Shown here: piece after piece, positions 29,946 to 38,214 of the stretch
How positions within the stretch are numbered: the first letter of the stretch is position 1
Layout: each line of letters opens with the position of its first letter
Assembly (NCBI RefSeq): GCF_001469955.1
Contig: NZ_LOPU01000030.1
Coordinates: 62,001-126,000, forward strand
Origin: Haloprofundus marisrubri
Lineage (GTDB): Archaea; Halobacteriota; Halobacteria; Halobacteriales; Haloferacaceae
DNA length: 64,000 nt
Reading direction: 5' to 3'
Program-made: the position numbers and the translations under genes
Notes under the pieces: model-generated
What the model saw: only the letters and a program-made list of their open reading frames with translations
Told to the model about the DNA's origin: nothing
The model's database searches: none

Positions 29946-29981
29946 TTGTAAGGTTTGTAGAAATTGTAGAAATTGTAGAAC
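29946..29981. repeat. Four tandem 9-bp repeats (TTGTAGAAA)
   Basis: Units at 29955-29963 and 29964-29972 are identical (TTGTAGAAA); 29973-29981 differs at the last base and 29946-29954 (TTGTAAGGT) is a degenerate first copy. The array is AT-rich in a GC-rich genome and lies 28 bp past the hisD stop in a 283-bp gene-free gap before the cupin gene. Confidence 0.8.
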
Positions 29982-30170
29982 GCGTGAAAACTATGGACAG
30001 TCGGCGAGTTCCAGATGCTCCGGGCGGTTTGGTCATCGGCCCCATCGTCTGATAGCCACCGAGACGACGACACGGAGCAGTTTTCGGTACGTGACAGGGT
30101 CGGATTTTGCGACAGTACGTTGCGCCTGTGCTACTTCGAGGTCGGAACTACACGGTTCTCTCCGATAGGC

Positions 30171-30178
30171 GATTATCT
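30171..30178 (+). promoter_or_regulatory. TATA-like box of the cupin gene
   Basis: GATTATCT centred 28 nt before the ATG at 30202. A GGAG sits five bases before the ATG as well. Confidence 0.5.
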
Positions 30179-30201
30179 CCTCAGAACGCCTACAGGAGAA
30201 C

Positions 30202-30711
30202 ATGGACACGAAAGCGTCTCACCCCCAACCGTGGATGAAAGGTCCGCGTGACGGCGAACCGTACTGGTCGCTCGGAGGGCTCACGGTCCTCAGAGCGACC
30301 GACGAGAACACCGGCGGGTCCTTTTCGATGATAGAGGAGTGGATTCCCGCAGGGTCGTCGCCGCCGCGACATCTCCACCGCCACGACGACGAGATGTTTC
30401 ACGTTCTCGACGGTGCCGTCACCTTCGAGGTCGGAGACGAGCAGTTCACCGCGACCGCCGGGTCGACGGTGTACGCTCCGCACGGGGTGGCACACACCTA
30501 CTTCACCCACGAGGAGATTCACTGGCTGATGTTCGTCCACGAACCCGGTCTCGAACGACTGTGGGCCTCGGTCGGTCGTCCGGCGGAGTCGTGGGAGATT
30601 TCGGACGACTCCGAGGTGGACGAACAGATGGAACGCGTGTTCGAGCAACTCGACCGCTACGAAATCGAACTCGTCGGCGACCCGCTGACGCCGGAGGAGA
30701 TTCGAACGTAG
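30202..30711 (+). CDS. Cupin-domain protein (quercetin dioxygenase-like)
   Basis: 169 residues. The two cupin motifs are PPRHLHRHDDEMFHVLDGAV near 51 (metal ligands His, His, Glu) and APHGVAHTYF near 93 (third His). One cupin domain in the N-terminal 120 residues is followed by an acidic helical tail (SEVDEQMERVFEQLDRYEIEL). It probably binds a metal and may be a dioxygenase, isomerase or ligand sensor; the substrate is unknown. Confidence 0.88.
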   Translation: MDTKASHPQPWMKGPRDGEPYWSLGGLTVLRATDENTGGSFSMIEEWIPAGSSPPRHLHRHDDEMFHVLDGAVTFEVGDEQFTATAGSTVYAPHGVAHTYFTHEEIHWLMFVHEPGLERLWASVGRPAESWEISDDSEVDEQMERVFEQLDRYEIELVGDPLTPEEIRT

Positions 30712-30737
30712 AATCGCCCCTGTGAAGCAGCGTCACA

Positions 30738-30743
30738 GTTAAC
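30738..30743 (+). promoter_or_regulatory. Promoter element of the IscA-type gene
   Basis: GTTAAC centred 27 nt before the ATG at 30768. The next gene has the same TTAAC element at the same distance (31149-31153, ATG 31177), so both likely have their own leaderless promoters. Confidence 0.5.
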
Positions 30744-30767
30744 ACCCTCGGGACGATACGCTCAGCC

Positions 30768-31133
30768 ATGAGTACCGAATCCGTCGACGGCGACGCAGAG
30801 ACACCGGTGACGGTGACCGAGAGCGCGGCGTCGGAGGCGCTGTCGCTCCTCGAAGGAGAGGGTCTGGACACCGACGTGGCGGGCCTGCGACTGTTCGTCC
30901 AGCAAGGCGGCTGTGCGGGCCTGTCGTACGGAATGCGATTCGACGACGAACCCGAGTCCGACGACGCGGTGACCGAACACCACGGCCTGCGTATCTTCGT
31001 CGACCCGGCGAGTCGTCGCTACATCGGCGGCAGCGTCCTCGACTACGAGAGCGGTCTGCAGGCGGCCGGGTTCCACGTCGAGAACCCCAACGTCGTCTCC
31101 GAGTGCGGGTGTGGCGAAAGCTTCCGGACGTAA
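30768..31133 (+). CDS. Iron-sulfur cluster carrier, HesB/IscA family
   Basis: 121 residues. The three cluster-binding cysteines are present: GGCAGLSYGM near 45 and SECGCGESF at the C-terminus (C-x-C). The first 18 residues are an acidic extension typical of halophiles. A-type carriers pass Fe-S clusters to apoproteins in the cytoplasm. Encoded just after the cupin gene with its own promoter. Confidence 0.93.
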   Translation: MSTESVDGDAETPVTVTESAASEALSLLEGEGLDTDVAGLRLFVQQGGCAGLSYGMRFDDEPESDDAVTEHHGLRIFVDPASRRYIGGSVLDYESGLQAAGFHVENPNVVSECGCGESFRT

Positions 31134-31176
31134 CGCGGAGCAACGTAGTTAACTCCCGTCGCCTGTAGTCGAACGC

Positions 31177-31422
31177 ATGGAACTCGAAGTCGCTACCACG
31201 CCCACGGACGACACCGTCTACGTCGACCGCAGCGAGGGCGCTCGCGGGTCGAAAGCGCCGTTTTTCACCACCTACGTCTCCGAGTCTCGCGACGTTCGTT
31301 GGGGCTATCTCTGTGGCAACTGCGAGACGTTCGACAACGCGATGGATACGATGGGTCGCATCGAGTGCAACGCCTGCGGCAACATCAAGAAACCCGACGA
31401 GTGGGACGCCGCCCACGAGTGA
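31177..31422 (+). CDS. Small haloarchaeal zinc-ribbon protein (DUF5816-like)
   Basis: 81 residues. Two CxxC pairs, LCGNC near 51-54 and CNACG near 69-72, form a compact zinc ribbon ending the protein; the N-terminal 45 residues are beta-rich (EVATTPTDDTVYVDR). The layout matches the haloarchaeal DUF5816 family as I recall it. No function is known. Its promoter element (AGTTAAC at 31147-31153) is 27 nt upstream. Confidence 0.78.
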   Translation: MELEVATTPTDDTVYVDRSEGARGSKAPFFTTYVSESRDVRWGYLCGNCETFDNAMDTMGRIECNACGNIKKPDEWDAAHE

Positions 31423-31502
31423 AGTCGCCGAACCGACAATGCGAGTCGTCACCGTAGACCGTTCTGTCAGTAATCAAGATTGTTTTCACTGACTGTGACA
31501 AG

Positions 31503-31510
31503 GTTTATCA
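31503..31510 (+). promoter_or_regulatory. TATA box of the gene at 31536
   Basis: GTTTATCA centred 29 nt before the ATG. Confidence 0.6.
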
Positions 31511-31535
31511 AACAAGGGAGAGTAGCTTCGCTTAC

Positions 31536-31883
31536 ATGGCCCCTGTTACCATGCCACCAGTCGAGGCAGCCAAACGGATTTTCACCCGCCTCGGCTACAC
31601 CGTATCCGGAGAGGGGACGGAGCTACGGGCCGAACATAAGTGGCGTACTGTGCACGTGACAGCCGTCGCGGACGACGACACGATGCGTCGTGTACTCGCC
31701 GACGGTGGACGCGACAACGGCACGCCGCTTCGTTGTTTCGTAACCTGGGACGAACACGCCGACTCGCTCTGCCAGCGACTCGAACGTACCGCCCGAACCT
31801 ACGAGTGGGCGATTATCAGCGTCGCAGATGGCGAGACGAACGACTATCGCGTGATTCGAGAAGACGCTCAGGCCGTCGCCTGA
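31536..31883 (+). CDS. Conserved haloarchaeal protein, unknown function (DUF7116-like)
   Basis: 115 residues, one domain. PPVEAAKRIFTRLGYTVSGEGTE suggests an alpha-beta start; the middle has RCFVTWDEHADSLCQRLERTA and the end IISVADGETNDYRVIRED. It resembles a small haloarchaeal family that I know only by DUF number. An internal ATG five codons in (MPPVEA) is an alternative start. The promoter spacing favours 31536. Confidence 0.7.
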   Translation: MAPVTMPPVEAAKRIFTRLGYTVSGEGTELRAEHKWRTVHVTAVADDDTMRRVLADGGRDNGTPLRCFVTWDEHADSLCQRLERTARTYEWAIISVADGETNDYRVIREDAQAVA

Positions 31884-32195
31884 CGGGCGTCGGACCGTCG
31901 GGACGCACGGACTTTTTCCAGTTTCGCAGTTACTTTCGGGTTACTCAGCGACTCGTCTCACAGACGGATGATTGCGGACGGAGTCGTCGGTGTCTCCTGC
32001 TACGCGACTCCGAGTTCAGTCTCGGCGACCGGTTCGCCGTCGACTTCAGCGGCGAGATGAAGAAACTGTAGACGAGAGTCGGCGACGACGCCTGCAACGT
32101 GGAGTCTCTCGTCGGTTCTCGAACTCGGCTGCGATGGGCGCGTTAGCGACTCTCACGCCCGCACAGCTTATTTGTCCCGACGCGCAACCACCGGT
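31884..32195. other. Intergenic region, 312 bp
   Basis: No supportable gene. A 30-codon frame from the ATG at 31968 ends in low-complexity Ser/Thr and is not convincing. The last 30 bp carry a TATA box (CTTATTT, 32167-32173) at 26 nt before the ATG at 32196. Confidence 0.5.
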
Positions 32196-33146
32196 ATGTT
32201 CGTCGGGCACGCCCTCTTGGCGTTCGCTCTCGTCGCCGGAGCGGCCGCCGCCCGCGGCACCGACTCGACGCGCGCGTTCGCGCTGGGAGCGGTCGCCGCG
32301 GCGTTCGCCGCCGCCCCCGACGTCGACATGGCGTACGCGCTCGTCGGCGTCGTCGGTGCGCAGACCACCGACGCGCTGGCCGTCGCCTCGCAGTTCTGGC
32401 AGACCGGCAACCTCGTCCACCGAGCGATGACGCACTCGGTGGTCGTCGCGCCTGTCGTCGCCGTCGCGGCAGGACTGTGGGTTCGTGGCCGTCGCCTCGG
32501 CCGATGGCGAGAAATGGTCGCGGCGGCCGGACTGCTCGCGAGCGTCGTCGCCGTCTCCGGTGTCGTCTCCAGCGGTCTCGGAGCGACTATCATGCTCCTC
32601 TTTGCAATCGTGGTCGTCGCCGTCGCGGAGGCCACCGAGCGGTGGACCGACCTCGGTCCCACGGCCACGTTCTCGACGGCGCTCGTCGGCCTCGTCTCGC
32701 ACCCCTTTGGCGACCTGTTTACGGGGTCGCCGCCGGTGATGTTCTACCCGTTCGAGTTCACAGTGTTTCCCGACCGCCTCGCGCTCAGCGGCGAATCGAC
32801 GCTGAACCTGCTCGGCGCGTTCGGCCTCGAACTACTCACCATCTGGGTGGGCCTGCTCGTCGCGCTGTACCTCTCGGGGTACTCATTCCGTGACGCTATC
32901 GACGGCCGGGCGGCGCTCGGAGCGGCGTACGCGGTGAGCGTGCTTCTCATCCCCGCACCAACGCTCGAACTGTCGTACCCGTTCGTGTTCAGCATTCTCG
33001 CTGTCGGGATGGTCGGGGTGGCCCCTCGTGTCGAAATTCGCCGCCGCCGCGTCGAGTTGCCCGATAGAGTTGCTGCGCTCTGTACCGGTCTCGCCGCCGT
33101 CAGCGTCGCCGGGTTCGCGTACACGGTAGCGTATCTGGTCGCGTGA
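32196..33146 (+). CDS. Membrane-bound metal-dependent hydrolase, YdjM/DUF457 family
   Basis: 316 residues, about eight hydrophobic helices. The family's metal-binding signature is HRAMTHSVVVAP near 74 (HRxxTHS), with MFVGHALLAFALVAG at the N-terminus and an Asp in AAPDVDMAYA near 45; SHPFGDLFTGSPPVMFYPF near 168 provides further polar residues. It is an inner-membrane hydrolase of unknown substrate. The start at 32196 is fixed by the TATA box; the ATG at 32172 lies inside that promoter. Confidence 0.85.
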   Translation: MFVGHALLAFALVAGAAAARGTDSTRAFALGAVAAAFAAAPDVDMAYALVGVVGAQTTDALAVASQFWQTGNLVHRAMTHSVVVAPVVAVAAGLWVRGRRLGRWREMVAAAGLLASVVAVSGVVSSGLGATIMLLFAIVVVAVAEATERWTDLGPTATFSTALVGLVSHPFGDLFTGSPPVMFYPFEFTVFPDRLALSGESTLNLLGAFGLELLTIWVGLLVALYLSGYSFRDAIDGRAALGAAYAVSVLLIPAPTLELSYPFVFSILAVGMVGVAPRVEIRRRRVELPDRVAALCTGLAAVSVAGFAYTVAYLVA

Positions 33147-33240
33147 GCGCTCGCTTTCGGCCAGTCAGCGACGCTCGCTCGTAACCCGCCGACGTTCACA
33201 GTGGGAAACCTTTTGCTCGGAACAGAACGATAGGGAGGGT

Positions 33241-33885
33241 ATGGACCGGTCGGGACTGAGCGATGTCGTCGAAAACGAGCGGACGAACGCCGCCATCGGG
33301 TGGTTCTTCGTCGCCGTCTTCGTCGCCGCCGGCGTCGGCGAATTGCTGACAGGCGAACTCGTGCAAGCGGGGTTCGTCCTCGCTACCGCCGGGTTGGCCG
33401 TCGTTCCGGCCGTCGCGTATCGAAACCCGCGTGCGATGCTTCCGTGGGAGGTGCTCGCGCTGGCGGTGCTTCCGGTGCTCGGCCAAGCGTTCGTCGGCGG
33501 ACAGACTATCGACGGTGTGACGCTCAGCGGGCGCGTCGTCCGCTACTTCGCCGTCGCCGCCGTGGCACTCGTCGTCGCTGTCGAACTCGACGTGTTCACA
33601 CCCGTCCGGATGAACTACTCCTTCGCCGTGTTGTTCGTCGCCGTCACGACGATGGCCGCCGCCGGCGTCTGGGCCGTCGTCCAGTGGCTCTCGGACCTCT
33701 ATCTCGGCACCGAGTTCCTCCTCGGTCGGCCGGACGAAATCGCCCACACGGCGTTGATGTGGGACTTCGTCGCGGCGACGCTCGCGGGCGTCGGGGCCGG
33801 ACTGCTGTTCGAGTTCTACTTCCGCCGGCGCGCACACGCCCGCGAACGACTCCCGGCGGCCGTCAGCGGCGGTGAGAGCCGATGA
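33241..33885 (+). CDS. Integral membrane protein, unknown function
   Basis: 214 residues with six predicted membrane segments after an N-terminal amphipathic stretch. The last loop has DEIAHTALMWDFVAATLAGVGAGLLFEFYF, with the HT and WDF pattern resembling the HMT/WDH region of the next protein, so the two may be distant relatives. Its stop overlaps the start of that gene (ATGA at 33882), so they are translationally coupled and probably form a two-component membrane complex. Confidence 0.75.
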   Translation: MDRSGLSDVVENERTNAAIGWFFVAVFVAAGVGELLTGELVQAGFVLATAGLAVVPAVAYRNPRAMLPWEVLALAVLPVLGQAFVGGQTIDGVTLSGRVVRYFAVAAVALVVAVELDVFTPVRMNYSFAVLFVAVTTMAAAGVWAVVQWLSDLYLGTEFLLGRPDEIAHTALMWDFVAATLAGVGAGLLFEFYFRRRAHARERLPAAVSGGESR

Positions 33886-34550
33886 GAGTCCGCGAACAAC
33901 TCGGTATCGGAGAACGCCGGCAGGCGCAAATCGCCCGCGCGATGCAGGTGTTTCTCATCGGGATGGTCGCCATCGGCGTCGAACGCGGCGACTGGGGCGT
34001 GGTCGTCAACGCCGGCGTCGCGCTCGGCGTGACGTATCTGCCGGCGCTTCTGGAGCGGGACTACCACATTCCGATGGACGCGGGGCTGACGCTGTGGGTG
34101 ACGACGGCGGTCTTTCTCCACGCCATCGGCAGCGGCGGGCTTCCGGGCGTTGAGACCGGTCTCTACCGGCAGTTCTGGTGGTGGGACCACATGACGCACA
34201 CGCTGTCGGCGTCCATCGTCGCGGCCGTCGGCTACACGGCCGCCCGCGCGTTCGACGTACACACCGACGCAGTCCAACTCCCGCCGCGATTCATGTTCGT
34301 GTTCATCCTCATGTTCACCGTCGCCTTCGGCGTCTTCTGGGAGGTACTGGAGTTCGCCATCGGCGAAGTCGCGGCGATGAGCGGCGGCGAACCGGTGCTG
34401 ACCCAGTTCGGTCTCAGCGACACGCTCGTCGATATCATGTTCAACACGCTCGGCGGCGTCGTCGTCGCCGTCTGGGGGACCGCCCATCTCTCGGACGTCG
34501 TCGGCGCGGTTGCAGAACGGTTCGGGCGGGGACAGGTGGAGTCCGACTGA
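33882..34550 (+). CDS. Integral membrane protein, DUF2238-like
   Basis: 222 residues, six membrane segments. RQFWWWDHMTHTLSASIVAAVGY near 105 and VFWEVLEFAIGEV near 153 are conserved-looking polar motifs within helices (D, H, H and E) of the DUF2238/YjdF type, then LVDIMFNTLGGVVVAVWG at the C-terminal helix. The acidic and histidine residues could bind metal. Function unknown. Overlaps and follows the related membrane gene. Confidence 0.78.
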   Translation: MRVREQLGIGERRQAQIARAMQVFLIGMVAIGVERGDWGVVVNAGVALGVTYLPALLERDYHIPMDAGLTLWVTTAVFLHAIGSGGLPGVETGLYRQFWWWDHMTHTLSASIVAAVGYTAARAFDVHTDAVQLPPRFMFVFILMFTVAFGVFWEVLEFAIGEVAAMSGGEPVLTQFGLSDTLVDIMFNTLGGVVVAVWGTAHLSDVVGAVAERFGRGQVESD

Positions 34551-34614
34551 GCGGTCCACGCGGACGAAGCGAGGATTTGGCCGTCGATTCTCGTAACGTG
34601 TGACCGCCGTGTGC

Positions 34615-34623
34615 ATTTTTACT
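34615..34623 (+). promoter_or_regulatory. TATA box of the dodecin gene
   Basis: ATTTTTACT centred 30 nt before the ATG at 34649. Confidence 0.6.
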
Positions 34624-34648
34624 GCCACGAACCGTACCCCTTCCTGCG

Positions 34649-34843
34649 ATGGTATTCAAAAAAATCACGCTCATCGGACAGAGTGACGAGGGATTCGAGG
34701 CGGCCGTCGACGATGCCGTCGACCGCGCAGAGGAGACGCTGGAGAACGTCTACTGGGTCGAAGTCGACGAACTGATGGTCGAACTCGGCGAGGACGGCCG
34801 AACGTACCAGGCGGAGGCGACCGTCGCGTTCAAACTCGAATAG
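34649..34843 (+). CDS. Dodecin, flavin-storage protein
   Basis: 64 residues, MVFKKITLIGQSDEGFEAAV at the start. Trp36 (ENVYWVEVDE) and Gln54 (RTYQAEATV) match the residues that sandwich and hydrogen-bond flavin in the dodecin of Halobacterium salinarum, which forms a hollow dodecamer binding riboflavin or lumichrome. Full length and all key residues are present. Cytoplasmic. Separate promoter; monocistronic. Confidence 0.95.
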   Translation: MVFKKITLIGQSDEGFEAAVDDAVDRAEETLENVYWVEVDELMVELGEDGRTYQAEATVAFKLE

Positions 34844-34892
34844 CCGAGTAAACCCGGAGGCTTCTTACCGCGGCCACCCCGACGCGGAGTGA

Positions 34893-36347
34893 ATGCCGCG
34901 GTTGCTTCACTACTCCGATATCGAAAACGTCTACGACGACCCCGAGCGGGCGGGCCGTCTCGCAGGGCTGGTCTCCTCGCTCGGCGGACCGGACTCGCTG
35001 GTCGTCGGCAGCGGCGACAACACCTCCCCCGGCGTCCTCGCACTCGTCTCGAAGGGCAGGCAGGCGCTGGATTTCTTTCACGCCGTCGACAGCGACGTGG
35101 AGACGTTCGGCAACCACGACTTCGACTACGGTCCCGACGCGACTCGCCAGTTGGTCGCCGACGCTCCCCAGACGTGGGTAAGCGCGAACGTCCGCGACGA
35201 GAGCGGCGAGAGGTTCGGTCGCAACGAGGGAGTCACCCCGTGGACCGTCGAATCGGTCGCCGGCGACGATATCGGCTTCTTCGGCGTCACCGACCCGACG
35301 ACGGACTCGCTGAACCCGATGGCCGCCGAACTCGGCTTCGACGACCCCTACGAGGCGGCCGAGCGTGCCGTCTCCGACCTCCGCGCCGAGGGTGTCGACT
35401 ACGTTGTCGCCGTCTCGCATCTCGGCGCGGGCGACGACGAACTCGCCAAACGGGTCGACGTCGACGCGATTCTCGGCGGCCACGTCCACTCCAAGCGAGT
35501 CGAGTACGTCCACGACACGCTCCTGCTTCGACCCGGCGTCAACGGGTGGACCGTACTCGAACTGACGCTCGACGACGAGGGTGCGCGGGCCGAGCGTCAC
35601 GAACTCGACGGGAACGACGGAGGCGATGGAGGTGACGGGAGTGACGAGGGCGACGCACCCAACGGGAGTGACGAGAGCGGCACACACGACGGAAGCGACA
35701 CGGTGGTCGACGAGTCGCTGGTGGCGGCGCTCCGCAGTCGTCTCGCCGAGTCCGGCCTCGACAGCGTCGTCGGCGAGGCCCAGACCCCGATGCAGCGAAC
35801 CGAAGACGTCGTCTTCGGCGGCGAGTGCGCCGTGGGCAACTTCGTCGCCGACGCGTACCGCTGGGCCGCCGACGCCGACGTGGGCCTCCAGAACAGCGGC
35901 GGTATCCGGAACGGCCCGGCGCTGTCGGGCGAGGTGACCGTCGCCGACCTGGTGAGCGTCGTCCCCTTCGCCGAACCCGTCGTCGTCGCGGAACTCACCG
36001 GCGAAGAACTGTTGACGGCGTTCCGGCAGGCCGCCGGCGGCGTCGTCGACTTCGGCGAACCGCACTGGTGGCACGGCCACGTCAGCGGCGCGACGGTCCG
36101 CTGGGACGACGAGAGACGGGAACTGCTCGCCGCACGGGTCGGCGGCGAACCGGTCGACACCGACCGACTGTATCGCGTGGCGACGGCAGAGTATCTGCTC
36201 CACAGCGACCACGAGTTCCCGGTCGTCTCCGAACGTCACCGCGCCGGCGAGTTCGGCATCCAACACGAGATTCTGGCCGAGTACGCCCGCGAGTTCGGCG
36301 TCGCCGCGAGCGTCGAGGGACGGATTCGGCGGCCGGCGGACGACTGA
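34893..36347 (+). CDS. Cytoplasmic 5'-nucleotidase/metallophosphoesterase (UshA-like)
   Basis: 484 residues. An N-terminal calcineurin-like domain has VVGSGDNTSPG near 38, ETFGNHDFDYG near 67, VSHLGAG near 175 and GGHVHSKRVEY near 193. After a Gly/Asp/Ser-rich linker (about 232-272) comes the C-terminal 5'-nucleotidase domain with GNFVADAYRWAADADVGLQNSGGIRNG near 315-341. Homologous enzymes are normally exported, yet this one has no signal peptide. The usual first metal motif DxH is replaced by YSDIENVYD, with Glu where His is expected. It probably hydrolyses nucleotides or other phosphoesters inside the cell. Confidence 0.85.
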   Translation: MPRLLHYSDIENVYDDPERAGRLAGLVSSLGGPDSLVVGSGDNTSPGVLALVSKGRQALDFFHAVDSDVETFGNHDFDYGPDATRQLVADAPQTWVSANVRDESGERFGRNEGVTPWTVESVAGDDIGFFGVTDPTTDSLNPMAAELGFDDPYEAAERAVSDLRAEGVDYVVAVSHLGAGDDELAKRVDVDAILGGHVHSKRVEYVHDTLLLRPGVNGWTVLELTLDDEGARAERHELDGNDGGDGGDGSDEGDAPNGSDESGTHDGSDTVVDESLVAALRSRLAESGLDSVVGEAQTPMQRTEDVVFGGECAVGNFVADAYRWAADADVGLQNSGGIRNGPALSGEVTVADLVSVVPFAEPVVVAELTGEELLTAFRQAAGGVVDFGEPHWWHGHVSGATVRWDDERRELLAARVGGEPVDTDRLYRVATAEYLLHSDHEFPVVSERHRAGEFGIQHEILAEYAREFGVAASVEGRIRRPADD

Positions 36348-36416
36348 GCGGTCGGCCGTCGAGAGGCGTTGGCCGACGGCTTTCGCTCAGTTGCCGAGAA
36401 ATTCAGGACAGACAAT

Positions 36417-36434
36417 CTATCCGGTTCCGGATAG
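36417..36434. promoter_or_regulatory. Perfect palindrome at the uspA promoter, candidate operator
   Basis: CTATCCGG-TT-CCGGATAG: 8-bp arms, 2-bp centre. It abuts and overlaps the AT-rich core promoter (ATAGAAATATTC, 36431-36442), centred about 33 nt before the ATG at 36470. A dimeric repressor or activator bound here would directly affect TBP/TFB binding. The regulator is not identified. Confidence 0.7.
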
Positions 36435-36469
36435 AAATATTCACACCCGCGAACGCTGACCATCCTACA

Positions 36470-36898
36470 ATGACGTTGGTTGTCGTCCCGGTTCGGTACC
36501 CCCTGACCAGCCACTCCAAGGCGACGTTGCGCGAAGCGGTTCGCATCGCCGACGAACGAGACGCCGAGTTGACCGTCCTCCACGTGAACCTCTACCAGAA
36601 CGGCGACAGCGTCACCCGCGCCGAACTCAAACGGGCCGCACAGGCCGAGTTCGGCCGCCTCCCGCGTGCGCGCTACGTTATCCGTCGCGGCTTCCTGGTC
36701 GAGGAGACCATTCTCGAAGAGGTCGCCGCCGAGGACGCCGACATCGTCGTCATCGGTTCGAAACAGGCGGGGCGCTGGCGGCGGATGCTCCGCAAATTTT
36801 TGGACGACCCGGACATCGAGGCGTACCTCCGCGAGAAACTCGAATGTACGGTCATCACCGTCCGCGCCGACGGCGAGACGAGTACGATAAACGGCTGA
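36470..36898 (+). CDS. Universal stress protein, UspA family
   Basis: 142 residues. MTLVVVPVRYPLTSHSKATL starts the fold, with AELTVLHVNLYQ near 36 and VVIGSKQAGRWRRMLRKFLDDP near 98. The C-terminal ATP signature is atypical: the G-2x-G-9x-G-(S/T) pattern is missing, so ATP binding is doubtful. The start at 36470 fits the promoter and the operator-like palindrome upstream; the frame is open much further upstream but within the nucleotidase gene's shadow. Confidence 0.82.
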   Translation: MTLVVVPVRYPLTSHSKATLREAVRIADERDAELTVLHVNLYQNGDSVTRAELKRAAQAEFGRLPRARYVIRRGFLVEETILEEVAAEDADIVVIGSKQAGRWRRMLRKFLDDPDIEAYLREKLECTVITVRADGETSTING

Positions 36899-36947
36899 AG
36901 TCGAAGAGAACGGTCCCGGCGCGCCGGCGAGTTCGGTATCCAACGAT

Positions 36948-38090
36948 TCAGATACCGAACGTCGCTCGCAGCATGTCGCGGGTACCGGGGCCGAGACCGA
37001 CCGCCAGCGCCGCGATGAGAAGCAGCATGGCGTACTGCGGACTCTCCTCGAATATCTCCGGTTCGAAAATCCAGATGATGAACACCGCAGCGGCGAGTTT
37101 CACCAGCAGGAACGGCCACGCGTCGCCGGTCACCGCGAGTACGGACGCGGGCAGCACCGCGCCGGTGATGTCGACGATGCCCTGATTCACCGGGTGTTTC
37201 GGGACGAGGTTCGGCCCCGCGTTGAGCGCCGGCATCCAGTCGAGACCGACGACGTTGGCGACGCCGTCGAGGGCGTGGCCCCAGATGAGAAGCAGGCCGA
37301 TGTAGACGGTGCCGGCGTTGAGTTCGGGTTTGTACGTCTCGACGAGCCACCACGTGATTGCCGTGGCAACGCAGGTCAGTACGAGCATCACCGTGATGAC
37401 CTGCGGGTAGAACGTGACGTACTCCGTCGTCGCCGCGAGATAGCCGAGATACGCGAGCGTCACCGCGAGGACGACGCTGCCGACGACGGCCAGCGGCCGG
37501 TAGAACTCGTCGAACACGCCGTTGCGCGAGAGCGTAACCGTGACGACGACGGCGGCGAGCGTGATGAAGAAGACGGTGAAGTAGATGAACGGGCTGATGA
37601 TGAGCGCGCTCCACGGGAACGGAATCGCGGGGTCGACGCCCGCGCGCATCGCTGCGATGCCCGCGTCTTCGACGACGCGGAGCGCCCCGCCGAACAGCAT
37701 GAACGGGAACAGCGCGTAGAAGAACTTGCGACTCGTGCCGATGTTCAGACGGCGAAGGAGGAGGACGACACCGCCGAGCATGAGCAGGAGGGTAACGACG
37801 TAGCCAGCCTCCGAGACGAGCGTGTAGCCGGGGTAGGCGACGAAGCCCGTCGCGGCGTCGCAGGCGGCAGCGCTGTCGAGCAGTTGCGTCGTGCCGCCGG
37901 AGCGAACCGCACAGACCGCGCCTTCGCCGTCGGCGACGACCGGGCCCCAGAAGTAGTGCCAGAGGAAGCCGTCGTAGACGATGCGGGGAAAGAGGAGCGA
38001 CCCACCAACGAGCGCGGTGAGGACCACGGCCATCGTTCCGAGCCACGTCCGTTCGGGGTCCGCCTCCACGCGTTCTGCGACCGTTGCCAT
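36948..38090 (-). CDS. DUF63 family archaeal membrane protein
   Basis: 380 residues from the ATG at 38090 ([16 protein letters not shown]). About ten membrane segments; conserved-looking loops are [19 protein letters not shown] near 48, [15 protein letters not shown] near 148, [14 protein letters not shown] near 182 and [18 protein letters not shown] near 282. DUF63 proteins are archaeal and of unknown function; they are large and well conserved, suggesting transport or lipid-linked chemistry. The frame extends to 38285, but the added Arg-rich leader is implausible. Confidence 0.88.
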   Translation of the reverse strand: MATVAERVEADPERTWLGTMAVVLTALVGGSLLFPRIVYDGFLWHYFWGPVVADGEGAVCAVRSGGTTQLLDSAAACDAATGFVAYPGYTLVSEAGYVVTLLLMLGGVVLLLRRLNIGTSRKFFYALFPFMLFGGALRVVEDAGIAAMRAGVDPAIPFPWSALIISPFIYFTVFFITLAAVVVTVTLSRNGVFDEFYRPLAVVGSVVLAVTLAYLGYLAATTEYVTFYPQVITVMLVLTCVATAITWWLVETYKPELNAGTVYIGLLLIWGHALDGVANVVGLDWMPALNAGPNLVPKHPVNQGIVDITGAVLPASVLAVTGDAWPFLLVKLAAAVFIIWIFEPEIFEESPQYAMLLLIAALAVGLGPGTRDMLRATFGI

Positions 38091-38214
38091 ATCACAACAC
38101 CTGCAGGGGCAGATGTTGAGGGTTCCGGTCTCCGGCGTCGAAAGCGCAGTTCGCTGTCGGTCGGGGCCGATGCCGACGTGCGGACGTGGCCGTACGCACC
38201 GACCTCTCAGACGC

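Noticed and set aside
31968-32060. 30-codon frame in the gap before 32196
   Set aside because: Too short, ends in low-complexity Ser/Thr/Ala, no promoter spacing.
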